Shown here: piece by piece, positions 7,607 to 15,037 of the stretch
How positions within the stretch are numbered: the first letter of the stretch is position 1
How the letters are laid out: each line of letters starts with the position of its first letter
Assembly: GCF_002799245.1 (NCBI RefSeq)
Contig: NZ_NEQV01000002.1
Coordinates: forward strand, 1 to 64,000
DNA from: Stenotrophomonas maltophilia
Lineage (GTDB): Bacteria; Pseudomonadota; Gammaproteobacteria; Xanthomonadales; Xanthomonadaceae
Length of the DNA stretch: 64,000 nt
Direction of reading: 5' to 3'
Program-made: the position numbers and the translations under genes
The notes under the pieces: generated by a model
What the model saw: the letters and a program-made list of their open reading frames with translations, nothing else
The model's database searches: none
Told to the model about the DNA's origin: nothing

Positions 7607-8386
7607 ATGAGCGAACCGGAAAAGCGCATCGCCCTGTTGATCGACGCCGACAATGCGCCGGCCTCGAAAATCGACGAGGTCCTGGCGGAAGTCGCCCGCT
7701 ATGGCGTGGCCAACGTGCGCCGTGCCTACGGCAACTGGAAGAGCCCGCGACTGAAGGGCTGGGAAGCAGTGCTGCACGAATATGCGATCCGCCCGATCCA
7801 GCAGTTCGCCTACAGCAAGGGCAAGAATGCTTCGGACATGGCGATGGTGATCGATGCCATGGACCTGTTGTACGCGCGCAACCTTGATGGCTTCGCCATT
7901 GTCTCCAGCGATGCCGACTTCACCCCGATGGTGATGCGCCTGCTGACCGATGGCGTGAAGGTGTACGGCTTCGGCGAGAAGAAGACGCCCGAACCGTTCG
8001 TCAACGCGTGCTCGAAATTCACCTACCTGGAAGCGCTGGGCCAGACCCATGCCAGCGTGCCGGATGCCGAACAGGCATCGAGCGAGCAAGCCCCGAACGA
8101 GCCCGTCGCCAATGATGACGCGCGCCCGCGCAAGAGCGGTGCGGAGATGCGCAGCGACACCCGGCTGGTGAAGATGCTGCGCCGTGCAGTGTCCTCGGCC
8201 GAGGGCGAGGATGGCTGGTCGCACCTCGGGCCGGTCGGCAGCCAGATCGGCAACCAGGCCTCGTTCGATCCGCGCAACTATGGCTACGGGAAACTCAGCG
8301 ATCTGCTGGCAGCGATCGGCCTGTTCGAGCTGAAGAAGGACGGCAAGTCATCCTACGTGCGCGCGCTGCCCAAGAAGGGACGCTAG
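7607..8386 (+). CDS. NYN-domain protein with C-terminal OST-HTH/LOTUS domain
   Basis: Residues 1-145 form a PIN-like NYN domain: the acidic residues appear in ALLIDADNAPASK, KNASDMAMVIDAMD and SSDADFTPMVMRL, as expected for a metal-dependent RNase fold. A charged linker leads to a C-terminal OST-HTH domain (WSHLGPVGSQIGNQ to LSDLLAAIGLFELKK), a presumed RNA-binding module also found in eukaryotic LOTUS proteins. The combination suggests RNA processing or decay, but no substrate is known. GAGGA precedes the ATG at 7607. The TAG stop falls in a CTAG-headed repeat. Confidence 0.88.
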   Translation: MSEPEKRIALLIDADNAPASKIDEVLAEVARYGVANVRRAYGNWKSPRLKGWEAVLHEYAIRPIQQFAYSKGKNASDMAMVIDAMDLLYARNLDGFAIVSSDADFTPMVMRLLTDGVKVYGFGEKKTPEPFVNACSKFTYLEALGQTHASVPDAEQASSEQAPNEPVANDDARPRKSGAEMRSDTRLVKMLRRAVSSAEGEDGWSHLGPVGSQIGNQASFDPRNYGYGKLSDLLAAIGLFELKKDGKSSYVRALPKKGR

Positions 8387-8405
8387 TGCCGGCCGCTGGC
8401 CGGCA
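8383..8405 (+). repeat. SMAG-like repeat headed by CTAG
   Basis: CTAGTGCCGGCC-GCT-GGCCGGCA is a GTAG-type repeat with one changed base in the head. It contains the stop codon of the NYN gene. Confidence 0.6.
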
Positions 8406-8497
8406 ACGCGCAAGCGCCAGATTCCGCATCCGGCACCCACATCTCCACCCGATCAGGCGTATCGTTGCCGCTCGCATTGCCAGCAAGGAAAACCCGC

Positions 8498-9118
8498 ATG
8501 TTGAAGATCTGGGGCCGCCGCAACTCCAGCAACGTCCGCAAGGTGCTGTGGTGCGCCGAGGAGATCGGCCTGCCGTATGAGTCCATCGAAGTCGGTGGCA
8601 GCCATGGTGGCACGCAGACGCCGGAGTATCAGGCGATGAATCCCAACGGTCTGGTGCCGGTGATCGAAGACCACGGTCTGCCGCTGTGGGAATCGAACGC
8701 CATCGTGCGCTACCTGAGCGCCCGCTACGCGCTGGGCACCCTGTACGCCGAAGACCCGATGGATCGCGCCCAGGCCGAGAAGTGGATGGACTGGAGCACG
8801 TCGCGGATGGCGCCGCTGTACAGCGACCTGGTCTGGGGCATCATGCGCACCGCGCCGGCCGACCGCGACGAAGCGCGCATCAGCGCCGCCATCGTCCGCG
8901 CCGGTGACTACCTGGCGATGGCCGATGCCACCCTGGCCCGGCAGCCATGGCTGTCGGGCGATACGTTCGCGATGGGTGACATTCCGCTGGGCTCGCTGAT
9001 CTACGCCTGGTTCGAACTGCCGATCCAGCGCCCGGAGCTTCCGCACCTGGCTGATTGGTATGCGCGCCTGCGCGAGCGGCCGGCCTACCAGCGCGGCGTG
9101 ATGTCGCCGCTGACGTAA
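8498..9118 (+). CDS. Glutathione S-transferase family protein
   Basis: The 206-residue protein has an N-terminal thioredoxin-like domain (LKIWGRRNSSNVRKVLWCAE, with the Ser/Asn pair at the glutathione site). The cis-proline motif NPNGLVPVIED and the LWESNAIVRYL segment contact glutathione. The C-terminal helical domain contains FAMGDIPLGSLIYAW. It resembles the GstA/plant-theta-like bacterial group. AAGGAA precedes the ATG. A repeat that could act as a terminator lies between it and the convergent priA. Confidence 0.88.
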   Translation: MLKIWGRRNSSNVRKVLWCAEEIGLPYESIEVGGSHGGTQTPEYQAMNPNGLVPVIEDHGLPLWESNAIVRYLSARYALGTLYAEDPMDRAQAEKWMDWSTSRMAPLYSDLVWGIMRTAPADRDEARISAAIVRAGDYLAMADATLARQPWLSGDTFAMGDIPLGSLIYAWFELPIQRPELPHLADWYARLRERPAYQRGVMSPLT

Positions 9119-9141
9119 GCGCCTGCGTTCGGGGGCAGTTC

Positions 9142-9178
9142 GGGGTCGGATCCCACCCGACGGGTGGGCTCTGACCCC
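9142..9178. repeat. Intergenic inverted repeat (GGGGTC...GACCCC family)
   Basis: An outer GGGGTC/GACCCC pair encloses an inner CCCACC/GGTGGG hairpin. It lies between the convergent GST and priA genes and may act as a two-way terminator. A related copy is at 17015-17053. Confidence 0.6.
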
Positions 9179-11356
9179 TCAATACAGATCCGTTGGATCC
9201 ACATCCAGCGACCAGCGCACCTTGCGTGCTTCCGGCAGCGCATACAGCTGCGGTACCAGCTGCGCGAGCACCCCATGCAGGGGCGGTCGCTGCAGGGCCG
9301 ACAGCAGCAGCTGCGTGCGCTGGTAGCCGGCGCGCCGTGGCATCGGTGCCGGCATCGGCCCATAGGCCTCCACCACATCCTGCTCACCCAGCAGTTGCCG
9401 GGCCGCCAGCAGGAATGCATTGGCGTGCTCCACCTGCTGCGCTTCGGCGCGCATCAGCGCCAGATGCGCGAACGGTGGGAATCCGGCCGCCTGGCGCTGG
9501 TTCAACTCGGCCTGCGCGAACGGGTGGTAGCCACCGCTCACCAGGGTTTCCAGCAGTGGGTGCCCGGGGTGATGGGTCTGTAGCCAGACCTCGCCGGGGT
9601 CACGTGCACGTCCCGCGCGGCCGGCCACCTGGATCAGCTGCTGCGCCAGTTTCTCGCTGGCGCGGAAGTCGGCGGAGAACAGACCTTCGTCGATACCCAC
9701 CACCACCACCAGGGTCAGCTTGGGCAGGTCGTGGCCCTTGGCCAGGATCTGCGTGCCGACCAGGATGCCGGGCTGGTTGCCCAGTTTCGCCAGCTGCTGT
9801 TCCAGCGCGTCGCGTCGTGAGGTGGTGCCGCGGTCGATGCGTACCACCGGGAAGTCGGCAAAGGCGGCGGTGAGGTGTTCTTCCAGGCGTTCGGTGCCGA
9901 TGCCCTGCGGCTGCAGCGCCAGGCTGCCGCAGGCCGGGCAGGCCAGCGGCGCCGGTTGCCGCGCACCGCAGTGGTGGCATTGCAGGCGACGACCGCCGCC
10001 ATGCACGGTCATCGGCGCATCGCAGCGCTGGCACGGCGCGGTCCAGCCGCAGTCGTGGCACAGCAGCACCGGTGCGTAGCCGCGGCGGTTCTTGAACACC
10101 AGCACCTGCTGGCCACGCTGCAGGTGCTCCCCGATGCCGGCCAGCACATCGGCCGAGAGGCCGTCGTGCAGCGGGCGCTTGCGTACATCGAGGATGCGCA
10201 CGCGCGGTGGCCGCGCATCCCCCGCGCGCTGCTTCAGGCGCAGGTGCGTGTAGCGCCCTGCGTAGGCGTTGTGCAGTGTTTCCAGCGAGGGAGTGGCACT
10301 GCCGAGCAGTACCGGAATGCCCAGTGCCTTGGCCCGGACCAGGGCGAAATCGCGCGCGTGATAGCGGATGCCGTCCTGCTGCTTGTAGCTGCCGTCGTGT
10401 TCCTCGTCGACGATCAGCAGGCCGGCCTGCGGCAACGGCGTGAACACCGCCGAGCGCGTCCCGACGATGACCCGTGCTTCGCCGCGTGAGGCCGCTGCCC
10501 AGACGCGCGCGCGCTCGTTGTCATTCAACCCCGAATGCAGGGCGTGCACGGCGATGCCGAGGCGGCCGCGGAAGCGTGCCAGGGTCTGCGGGGTCAGGCC
10601 GATCTCCGGCACCAGCACCAGCGCCTGCCTGCCCTGCGCCAGGCAATGGATGATCGCCTGCAGGTAGACCTCGGTCTTGCCGCTGCCGGTCACGCCATCC
10701 AGCAGGAACGACTGGAAGCCTTCGGCGGCGTTGATCGCGGCCACCGCCTCGGCCTGGTCCGGGTTGAGCGTGGGGCCGGGCAGGGGCTGTGCATGCTGGG
10801 GGGCTATGCTCAACGCAACCCGCTCGGCCAGCTCGCGCTTGGCCAGGCTGCGCGCGGCGGTGCGCCAGTCCTCCATGCGTTCGCCCAGCACGTCCTCATC
10901 CACGATGGCTTCGGCCAGCAGTTCGGCCAATTGCCGCGGGCGGCTGCCGGCGCGCAGCTTGTCGCGCTGGGCGTGGCCAGCCGCAGTCAGCTGCCAGCCC
11001 CAGTGGTGGGTGTCGGGCAGGGCCTCGCCATGGCGCAGCGGGCCGGGCAGGGCGGTGCTCAGCACCTCGCCCAGCGGCGCGTGGGTGTAGCGTGCCAGCC
11101 ACTGCAGGCTCTGCCACAGCTCGCCCTGCAGAAGTGGCTGCGGGTCGCACCAGGCCAGGGCCTGGCGCAGTCCCTGGCCGTCGTCGGTCTGCCCGTGACC
11201 CACCACCACACCGACCAGCTCGCGGTTGCCGAATGGCACTTTCAGGCGGCAGCCGACCGCGACCGCAGGCCCATCGCCCTGCGGCGACAGGTAGTCGAAC
11301 AGGCGGGGCAGGGGGACGGGCAGGGCGACCTGCAGGGTCGGAATCGGTGAAAGCAT
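9179..11356 (-). CDS. priA: Primosomal protein N' (replication restart helicase PriA)
   Basis: PriA binds stalled replication forks, unwinds the lagging-strand arm 3' to 5' and reloads DnaB. The 725-residue protein has the N-terminal 3'-DNA binding domain (LPRLFDYLSP), the Walker A motif GVTGSGKTEVY at about 222, the DEEH box VDEEHDGSYKQ at about 320, and a zinc region with CxxC pairs (CHDCGWTAPCQRC, CHHCGARQPAPLACPACG) at about 435-475. Motif VI (QVAGRAGRA) follows. Length and domain order are those of a complete PriA. Confidence 0.96.
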   Translation of the reverse strand: MLSPIPTLQVALPVPLPRLFDYLSPQGDGPAVAVGCRLKVPFGNRELVGVVVGHGQTDDGQGLRQALAWCDPQPLLQGELWQSLQWLARYTHAPLGEVLSTALPGPLRHGEALPDTHHWGWQLTAAGHAQRDKLRAGSRPRQLAELLAEAIVDEDVLGERMEDWRTAARSLAKRELAERVALSIAPQHAQPLPGPTLNPDQAEAVAAINAAEGFQSFLLDGVTGSGKTEVYLQAIIHCLAQGRQALVLVPEIGLTPQTLARFRGRLGIAVHALHSGLNDNERARVWAAASRGEARVIVGTRSAVFTPLPQAGLLIVDEEHDGSYKQQDGIRYHARDFALVRAKALGIPVLLGSATPSLETLHNAYAGRYTHLRLKQRAGDARPPRVRILDVRKRPLHDGLSADVLAGIGEHLQRGQQVLVFKNRRGYAPVLLCHDCGWTAPCQRCDAPMTVHGGGRRLQCHHCGARQPAPLACPACGSLALQPQGIGTERLEEHLTAAFADFPVVRIDRGTTSRRDALEQQLAKLGNQPGILVGTQILAKGHDLPKLTLVVVVGIDEGLFSADFRASEKLAQQLIQVAGRAGRARDPGEVWLQTHHPGHPLLETLVSGGYHPFAQAELNQRQAAGFPPFAHLALMRAEAQQVEHANAFLLAARQLLGEQDVVEAYGPMPAPMPRRAGYQRTQLLLSALQRPPLHGVLAQLVPQLYALPEARKVRWSLDVDPTDLY

Positions 11357-11769
11357 CGGGCCAGTGTAACGGGCCGTGCGCGCGCGAATGGCAGGGGGCA
11401 GAGGGGGGCGGCCAGCCTCTGTTGAATCATAAATGTCACCTAAATATCGGTGTCCATTGGAGATTCAGTCTTATCCACATGTTCTGTGGATAACACTGTG
11501 CGTTACCCGCCGACGGACACGCAGGAGGCTGATGGCGACGGCCTCACCCTCGGGTTGGTCAAAAAATCGCCACACAACAAAAGATAATAAAATCAATCAT
11601 TTAAGTGTGAAACAATGCTGAAACAGAGTGAATTCAGCCCGATGCCACAGTTTTCGCCGGAGGGGGCGTGGTGCTGTGCACAACCTGCAGCACGAAGTGC
11701 CTGTGGGCGCAAGTCCTACGGGCGTCGATGGCCTGCCGCTATCATGCCGGCAGACCTTTGGAGTGACCG
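11357..11769. other. Intergenic region with DnaA boxes and an AT-rich stretch
   Basis: No supportable gene is visible in this 413-base gap between the divergent priA and sigma-like genes. It holds an inverted pair of perfect DnaA boxes at 11471-11493 and a locally AT-rich stretch at about 11560-11620, unlike the GC-rich surroundings. The promoter of the 11770 gene must lie here. Confidence 0.6.
11471..11493. promoter_or_regulatory. Inverted pair of perfect DnaA boxes
   Basis: TTATCCACA (11471-11479) and TGTGGATAA (11485-11493) are two consensus DnaA boxes in opposite orientation, separated by five bases. No dnaA or dnaN gene is near, so this is not the usual oriC setting. A DnaA-titration or DnaA-controlled promoter site is possible. 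Confidence 0.6.
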
Positions 11770-12774
11770 ATGACGGCTGTGCCCGCCCCTGTTTCCTCGA
11801 CCGCGGCCGGCGCGCTGTCGGCGTTCCTGCGCGGCGTCGAGCGCCGTGCCCTGGTGGTCGCTGAACTGCAGTGCGGCGATGCCGCGCGAGCCGAGCAGAC
11901 CCTGGTGGCAGTGATGCGCGCCTTTGCGGCGGTCGCCAGCGATCTGCCGATGGCGCAGTGGCCGACCCGTTTCTGGACCCTGCTGGGCCAGCGCCAGGCA
12001 CTGCGCGAGCCGGTGGGCGGGCAGTGGGCGCCGTCGTTGGCCGTGCTGGGCGCGCTGCCGCCGCTGCCGCGACTGGCGCTGCTGCTGCGGGTCGGCGGCA
12101 GCCTGGACGAGGGCATCGCCATGCGCGTGCTCGACCAGGATGAGGCCGGCTACCAGCACCTGCTGGCCGATGCCTGCCCGCGTGATGCCCAAGGCCAGCC
12201 CGATGCCTCGGCCTGGCGCCAGTTGGCCGAGCAGGTACAGGCCCGTGTCCGTGACCTGCCGGCCACGCGCCTGCAGCAGCTGCAGCAACCGGCTGCACCT
12301 GCCGCCCACAATGAAGCCCCGACCTCCAGCTGGCGCGCCCCGCAGCGGGACGAGCGCGCGGCCGCCAACGGCAAGCGCCGTCGTGCAAATGCCAAGCCGC
12401 GCTGGCGCGGTCCGCTGATCCTGCTGGTGACCGTCGCGGTGTTGCTGGCCGCCGCGCTGGGTTGGCGCTACCTGCAGGGACATTCGTTCGGCAGCGATGC
12501 ACCGTTGCCGGAGGGCGTGGTTGGCGAAGCCGGCCCGGTGACGGTGGAAGCGTTGCCGCCGAGCAAAGTCAGCGCCACACCGGATACGACCCAGGCCCAG
12601 GCCAATGACGACGCAGCGATGCTGGCCGATCGTGACTACCCGCTGGTAGCCGATGCCGACCTGTACGCGTGGACTGCCGCGGGCGGTCCGCTGCCGGTGG
12701 ACGAATCGCAATCCAAGCCGAGCCGGCCGGAGCCGGCCAGTGCCACGCTGGAAACCGCTGCTGCCGATGAATAA
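11770..12774 (+). CDS. Putative fusion of degenerate ECF sigma factor and DUF3619-like membrane protein
   Basis: The first 165 residues look like a worn ECF sigma factor: LSAFLRGVERRALVVAELQ resembles region 2, and LPRLALLLRVGGSLDEGIAM, then AGYQHLLADAC, resembles region 4. A basic linker (NGKRRRANAKPRWR) leads to one membrane helix (about 217-235, LILLVTVAVLLAAALGW). The C-terminal part ends with AAMLADRDYPLVADADLYAW, like the C-terminus of DUF3619 proteins. In many betaproteobacteria the separate order sigma factor, DUF3619, DUF3106 is conserved; here the DUF3106 gene overlaps the end of this gene by eight bases. The domain assignment is by eye and needs a profile search. Confidence 0.55.
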   Translation: MTAVPAPVSSTAAGALSAFLRGVERRALVVAELQCGDAARAEQTLVAVMRAFAAVASDLPMAQWPTRFWTLLGQRQALREPVGGQWAPSLAVLGALPPLPRLALLLRVGGSLDEGIAMRVLDQDEAGYQHLLADACPRDAQGQPDASAWRQLAEQVQARVRDLPATRLQQLQQPAAPAAHNEAPTSSWRAPQRDERAAANGKRRRANAKPRWRGPLILLVTVAVLLAAALGWRYLQGHSFGSDAPLPEGVVGEAGPVTVEALPPSKVSATPDTTQAQANDDAAMLADRDYPLVADADLYAWTAAGGPLPVDESQSKPSRPEPASATLETAAADE

Positions 12775-13351
12775 GTCCGTATTCGCCAGCCTGCTGCTGG
12801 CCCTGCCGTTGTCGCTGTCTGCCGCGCCGCAATCGCTGAGCGTGCCGTTGCCGCCCCCGGTTCCGGGCAGTTCGCCGGCTGCGCCGGTACCGGCCACTGC
12901 AACCCCGGCGCCTGCCGGATTCGCCCAGCTCGATGCGCAGCAGCAGCGCCAGCGCCGCGCCGACTACGCTGCTTGGCGCGCGTTGCCGGAAGCGGAGCGC
13001 GAGCGCATCCGCCAGGCGGCTGCGCGTTTCAATGCGCTGCCCGCCGATCAGCAGCAGCGCCTGCGCCAACAGTTCCGCGAGCAGGACCAGGCGTTCCGCG
13101 ACGGATGGCGGCTGGGCCCGCAACTGGGGCTGGAGTTCCCCAAGCTGCATGGCTTGTTCGGGTTCGTGCCGCCGGAACAGCGCGAGACCGCGCTGGCCGT
13201 GCTGCGCCAGCTCAGCCCGGCGCAGCTGGCCCAGCTGACCCTGGTCGCGCAGCGCACGCCGCCGCAGGAACGCGACACGGTGCGCAGCGCCTTCCTCGCC
13301 GTGCCCGCCGCCGAACGCGACAGCTGGCTCAAACGCCAGGCCGGCCAGTAA
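12767..13351 (+). CDS. DUF3106 family exported protein
   Basis: The 194-residue protein has a signal peptide (MNKSVFASLLLALPLSLSAA), a Pro/Ala-rich linker and then repeated short helices with the family pattern: WRALPEAERERIRQAAARFN, LPADQQQRLRQQFREQ and VPAAERDSWL. DUF3106 proteins are periplasmic, of unknown function, and usually follow a sigma factor/DUF3619 pair, as appears to be the case here. Its ATG lies inside the end of the upstream gene (eight-base overlap), so translation is coupled. Its TAA is the first part of the large inverted repeat that follows. Confidence 0.8.
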   Translation: MNKSVFASLLLALPLSLSAAPQSLSVPLPPPVPGSSPAAPVPATATPAPAGFAQLDAQQQRQRRADYAAWRALPEAERERIRQAAARFNALPADQQQRLRQQFREQDQAFRDGWRLGPQLGLEFPKLHGLFGFVPPEQRETALAVLRQLSPAQLAQLTLVAQRTPPQERDTVRSAFLAVPAAERDSWLKRQAGQ

Positions 13352-13428
13352 AAAAGGGGACGGAGGGGATTAAGTCGTTTCTGGACCGTTGGTGCTGGAT
13401 GCGACTTAATCCCCTCCGTCCCCTTTTT
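13351..13428. terminator. Perfect 27-bp inverted repeat, probable terminator
   Basis: The arms at 13351-13377 and 13402-13428 are exact reverse complements, starting with AAAAAGGGGACGGAGGGG and ending with CCCCTCCGTCCCCTTTTT. The loop is 24 bases. The hairpin with flanking A and T runs can terminate transcription in both directions. The perfection of the long arms suggests recent insertion or gene conversion of a mobile intergenic repeat. Confidence 0.75.
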
Positions 13429-13557
13429 GTTTGGGGCTGCTGAAACCCAGCATTCACGCCATGTCATGGGAATGCAGGCGCCGCCCGCGTAAGATGGGCG
13501 CCCGCAACCCGGTGCCTGTGCCCTTCGCGCGCAACCGCAGTTCGCGTCAAGCACCTT

Positions 13558-14922
13558 ATGTCTACTGCAACCTCCACGCCGCGCTTCAGCAAGGAAGTCG
13601 GCGCCACCGGTCTGCTCGCCCTGCCGCTCGTGCTGGGCCATGTGTCCACCGGTCTTATCTCCTTCGTCGACAACGTGATTGCCGGCCACCACGCCACGGC
13701 GACCCTTGCCGCAGTCACCATCGGTACGGCGCTGTTGTGGTTGCCGATGCTGATTCCGATCGGCACCCTGATCTCGCTCACCGCTTCGGTGTCGCAGCTG
13801 CATGGCGCCGGCCGCGAGCGCGAGATCGGCCCGCTGTTCCGCCAGGCACTGTGGCTGGCGCTGGGGCTGGGGTTGATCATGTTCACCTTCCTCACCGTGG
13901 TGCCGCCGCTGCTGCCGGCATTCGGCATCGCGCCGGACATCGTGCCGGGGGCGACCGCGTTCCTGCATGCGGTGCGCTGGGGCGGGCCTGCGCTGACCCT
14001 GTATTTCTGCATGCGCTACCTCAGCGAGGGCATGCACTGGACGCTGCCGACCATGCTGCTGGGCTTCGGTGGCCTGCTGGTGCTGGCACCGATAGGCTAT
14101 GTGCTGGCCAACGGCAAGCTCGGCTTCCCGGAAATGGGTGCCGAAGGCTTGGGCATCGCCTCGGCGGTGATGATGTGGCTGCAGGCGATCGCCTTCGGCA
14201 CCTACCTGTGGTTCACCAAGCGCTTCGCCCATCTGCAGCTGTTCTCGCATTTCGAAGGGCCGCGCTGGAAGGCCATCTGGGAGCTGCTGCGCACCGGCCT
14301 GCCGATCGGCATCACGGTGCTGATGGAAGGCGGCCTGTTCATCGTCACCGCGCTGCTGATCGGCCGCCTCGGTGCCAACGAAGCGGCTGCACACCAGATC
14401 GCGATCAACGTCGCGCAACTGTGCTTCATGATTCCGATGGGCGTGGCCGAGGCAACCACCGTGCGCGTCGGCCATGCGGTCGGCCGGGGTGACGGTTTCG
14501 GCGTGCGGCGTGCCGCCTGGGCCGGCTACGCGATCATCATGGGCACGCAGACGTTGTCGGCGGCGGTGCTGCTGTTCGGCCACGACGCCATCGTCGGTGT
14601 CTACACCAACGACCTGGCGGTGGCCGGCCTGGCCTCGACCCTGCTGCTGTACGCGGCCACCTTCCAGTTCCCGGATGGCATCCAGGTGCTGTCGGCGGGC
14701 GCGCTGCGCGGCCTGAAGGACACCCGCGTGCCGATGTTCATCGCCATGTTCGCGTACTGGGGCCTGGGCATGCCGCTCGGCGCCGGGCTCGGCTTGGGGC
14801 TGGGCATGGGCCCGCAGGGCATGTGGATCGGCCTGATCGTCGGCCTGACCGCCGCGGCCATCCTGATGGGCTGGCGCCTGCGCCGCAGCAGCCTGCGCAT
14901 CGGCCAGTCGATGTTGTCCTGA
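13558..14922 (+). CDS. MATE family multidrug efflux transporter (NorM-like)
   Basis: The 454-residue protein has twelve hydrophobic segments and the two-bundle repeat of MATE antiporters. These export cationic drugs such as fluoroquinolones and dyes in exchange for Na+ or H+. Recognisable parts are GLLALPLVLGHVSTGLISFVDNVIAG in helix 1-2, and ANEAAAHQIAINVAQLCFMI with PMGVAEATTVRVGHAVGRG at the start of the second bundle. The ATG at 13558 has no clear ribosome-binding site. It is a single-gene unit after the 13351-13428 terminator. Confidence 0.93.
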   Translation: MSTATSTPRFSKEVGATGLLALPLVLGHVSTGLISFVDNVIAGHHATATLAAVTIGTALLWLPMLIPIGTLISLTASVSQLHGAGREREIGPLFRQALWLALGLGLIMFTFLTVVPPLLPAFGIAPDIVPGATAFLHAVRWGGPALTLYFCMRYLSEGMHWTLPTMLLGFGGLLVLAPIGYVLANGKLGFPEMGAEGLGIASAVMMWLQAIAFGTYLWFTKRFAHLQLFSHFEGPRWKAIWELLRTGLPIGITVLMEGGLFIVTALLIGRLGANEAAAHQIAINVAQLCFMIPMGVAEATTVRVGHAVGRGDGFGVRRAAWAGYAIIMGTQTLSAAVLLFGHDAIVGVYTNDLAVAGLASTLLLYAATFQFPDGIQVLSAGALRGLKDTRVPMFIAMFAYWGLGMPLGAGLGLGLGMGPQGMWIGLIVGLTAAAILMGWRLRRSSLRIGQSMLS

Positions 14923-15037
14923 CCTTCCCGCCCGCCATGCCGACCCATGGCGGGCGATCCCCTGACTTGTGTCCGATGCCGCATCACGCGGCACCGGCTA
15001 TGCTGGTACCACGGCTAGAAGCCATCCGGAGCGTTCC

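Noticed and set aside
11357..11769. The DnaA-box gap considered as chromosomal oriC
   Set aside because: No dnaA, dnaN, rpmH or gyrB nearby, only two boxes, and no set of AT-rich 13-mers. A regulatory or titration site is more likely.
13048..14994. A 648-codon minus-strand frame opposite the MATE transporter gene
   Set aside because: Antisense to a clear membrane transporter, runs through the intergenic terminator at 13351-13428, and is rich in Arg, His and Gln without domain features.
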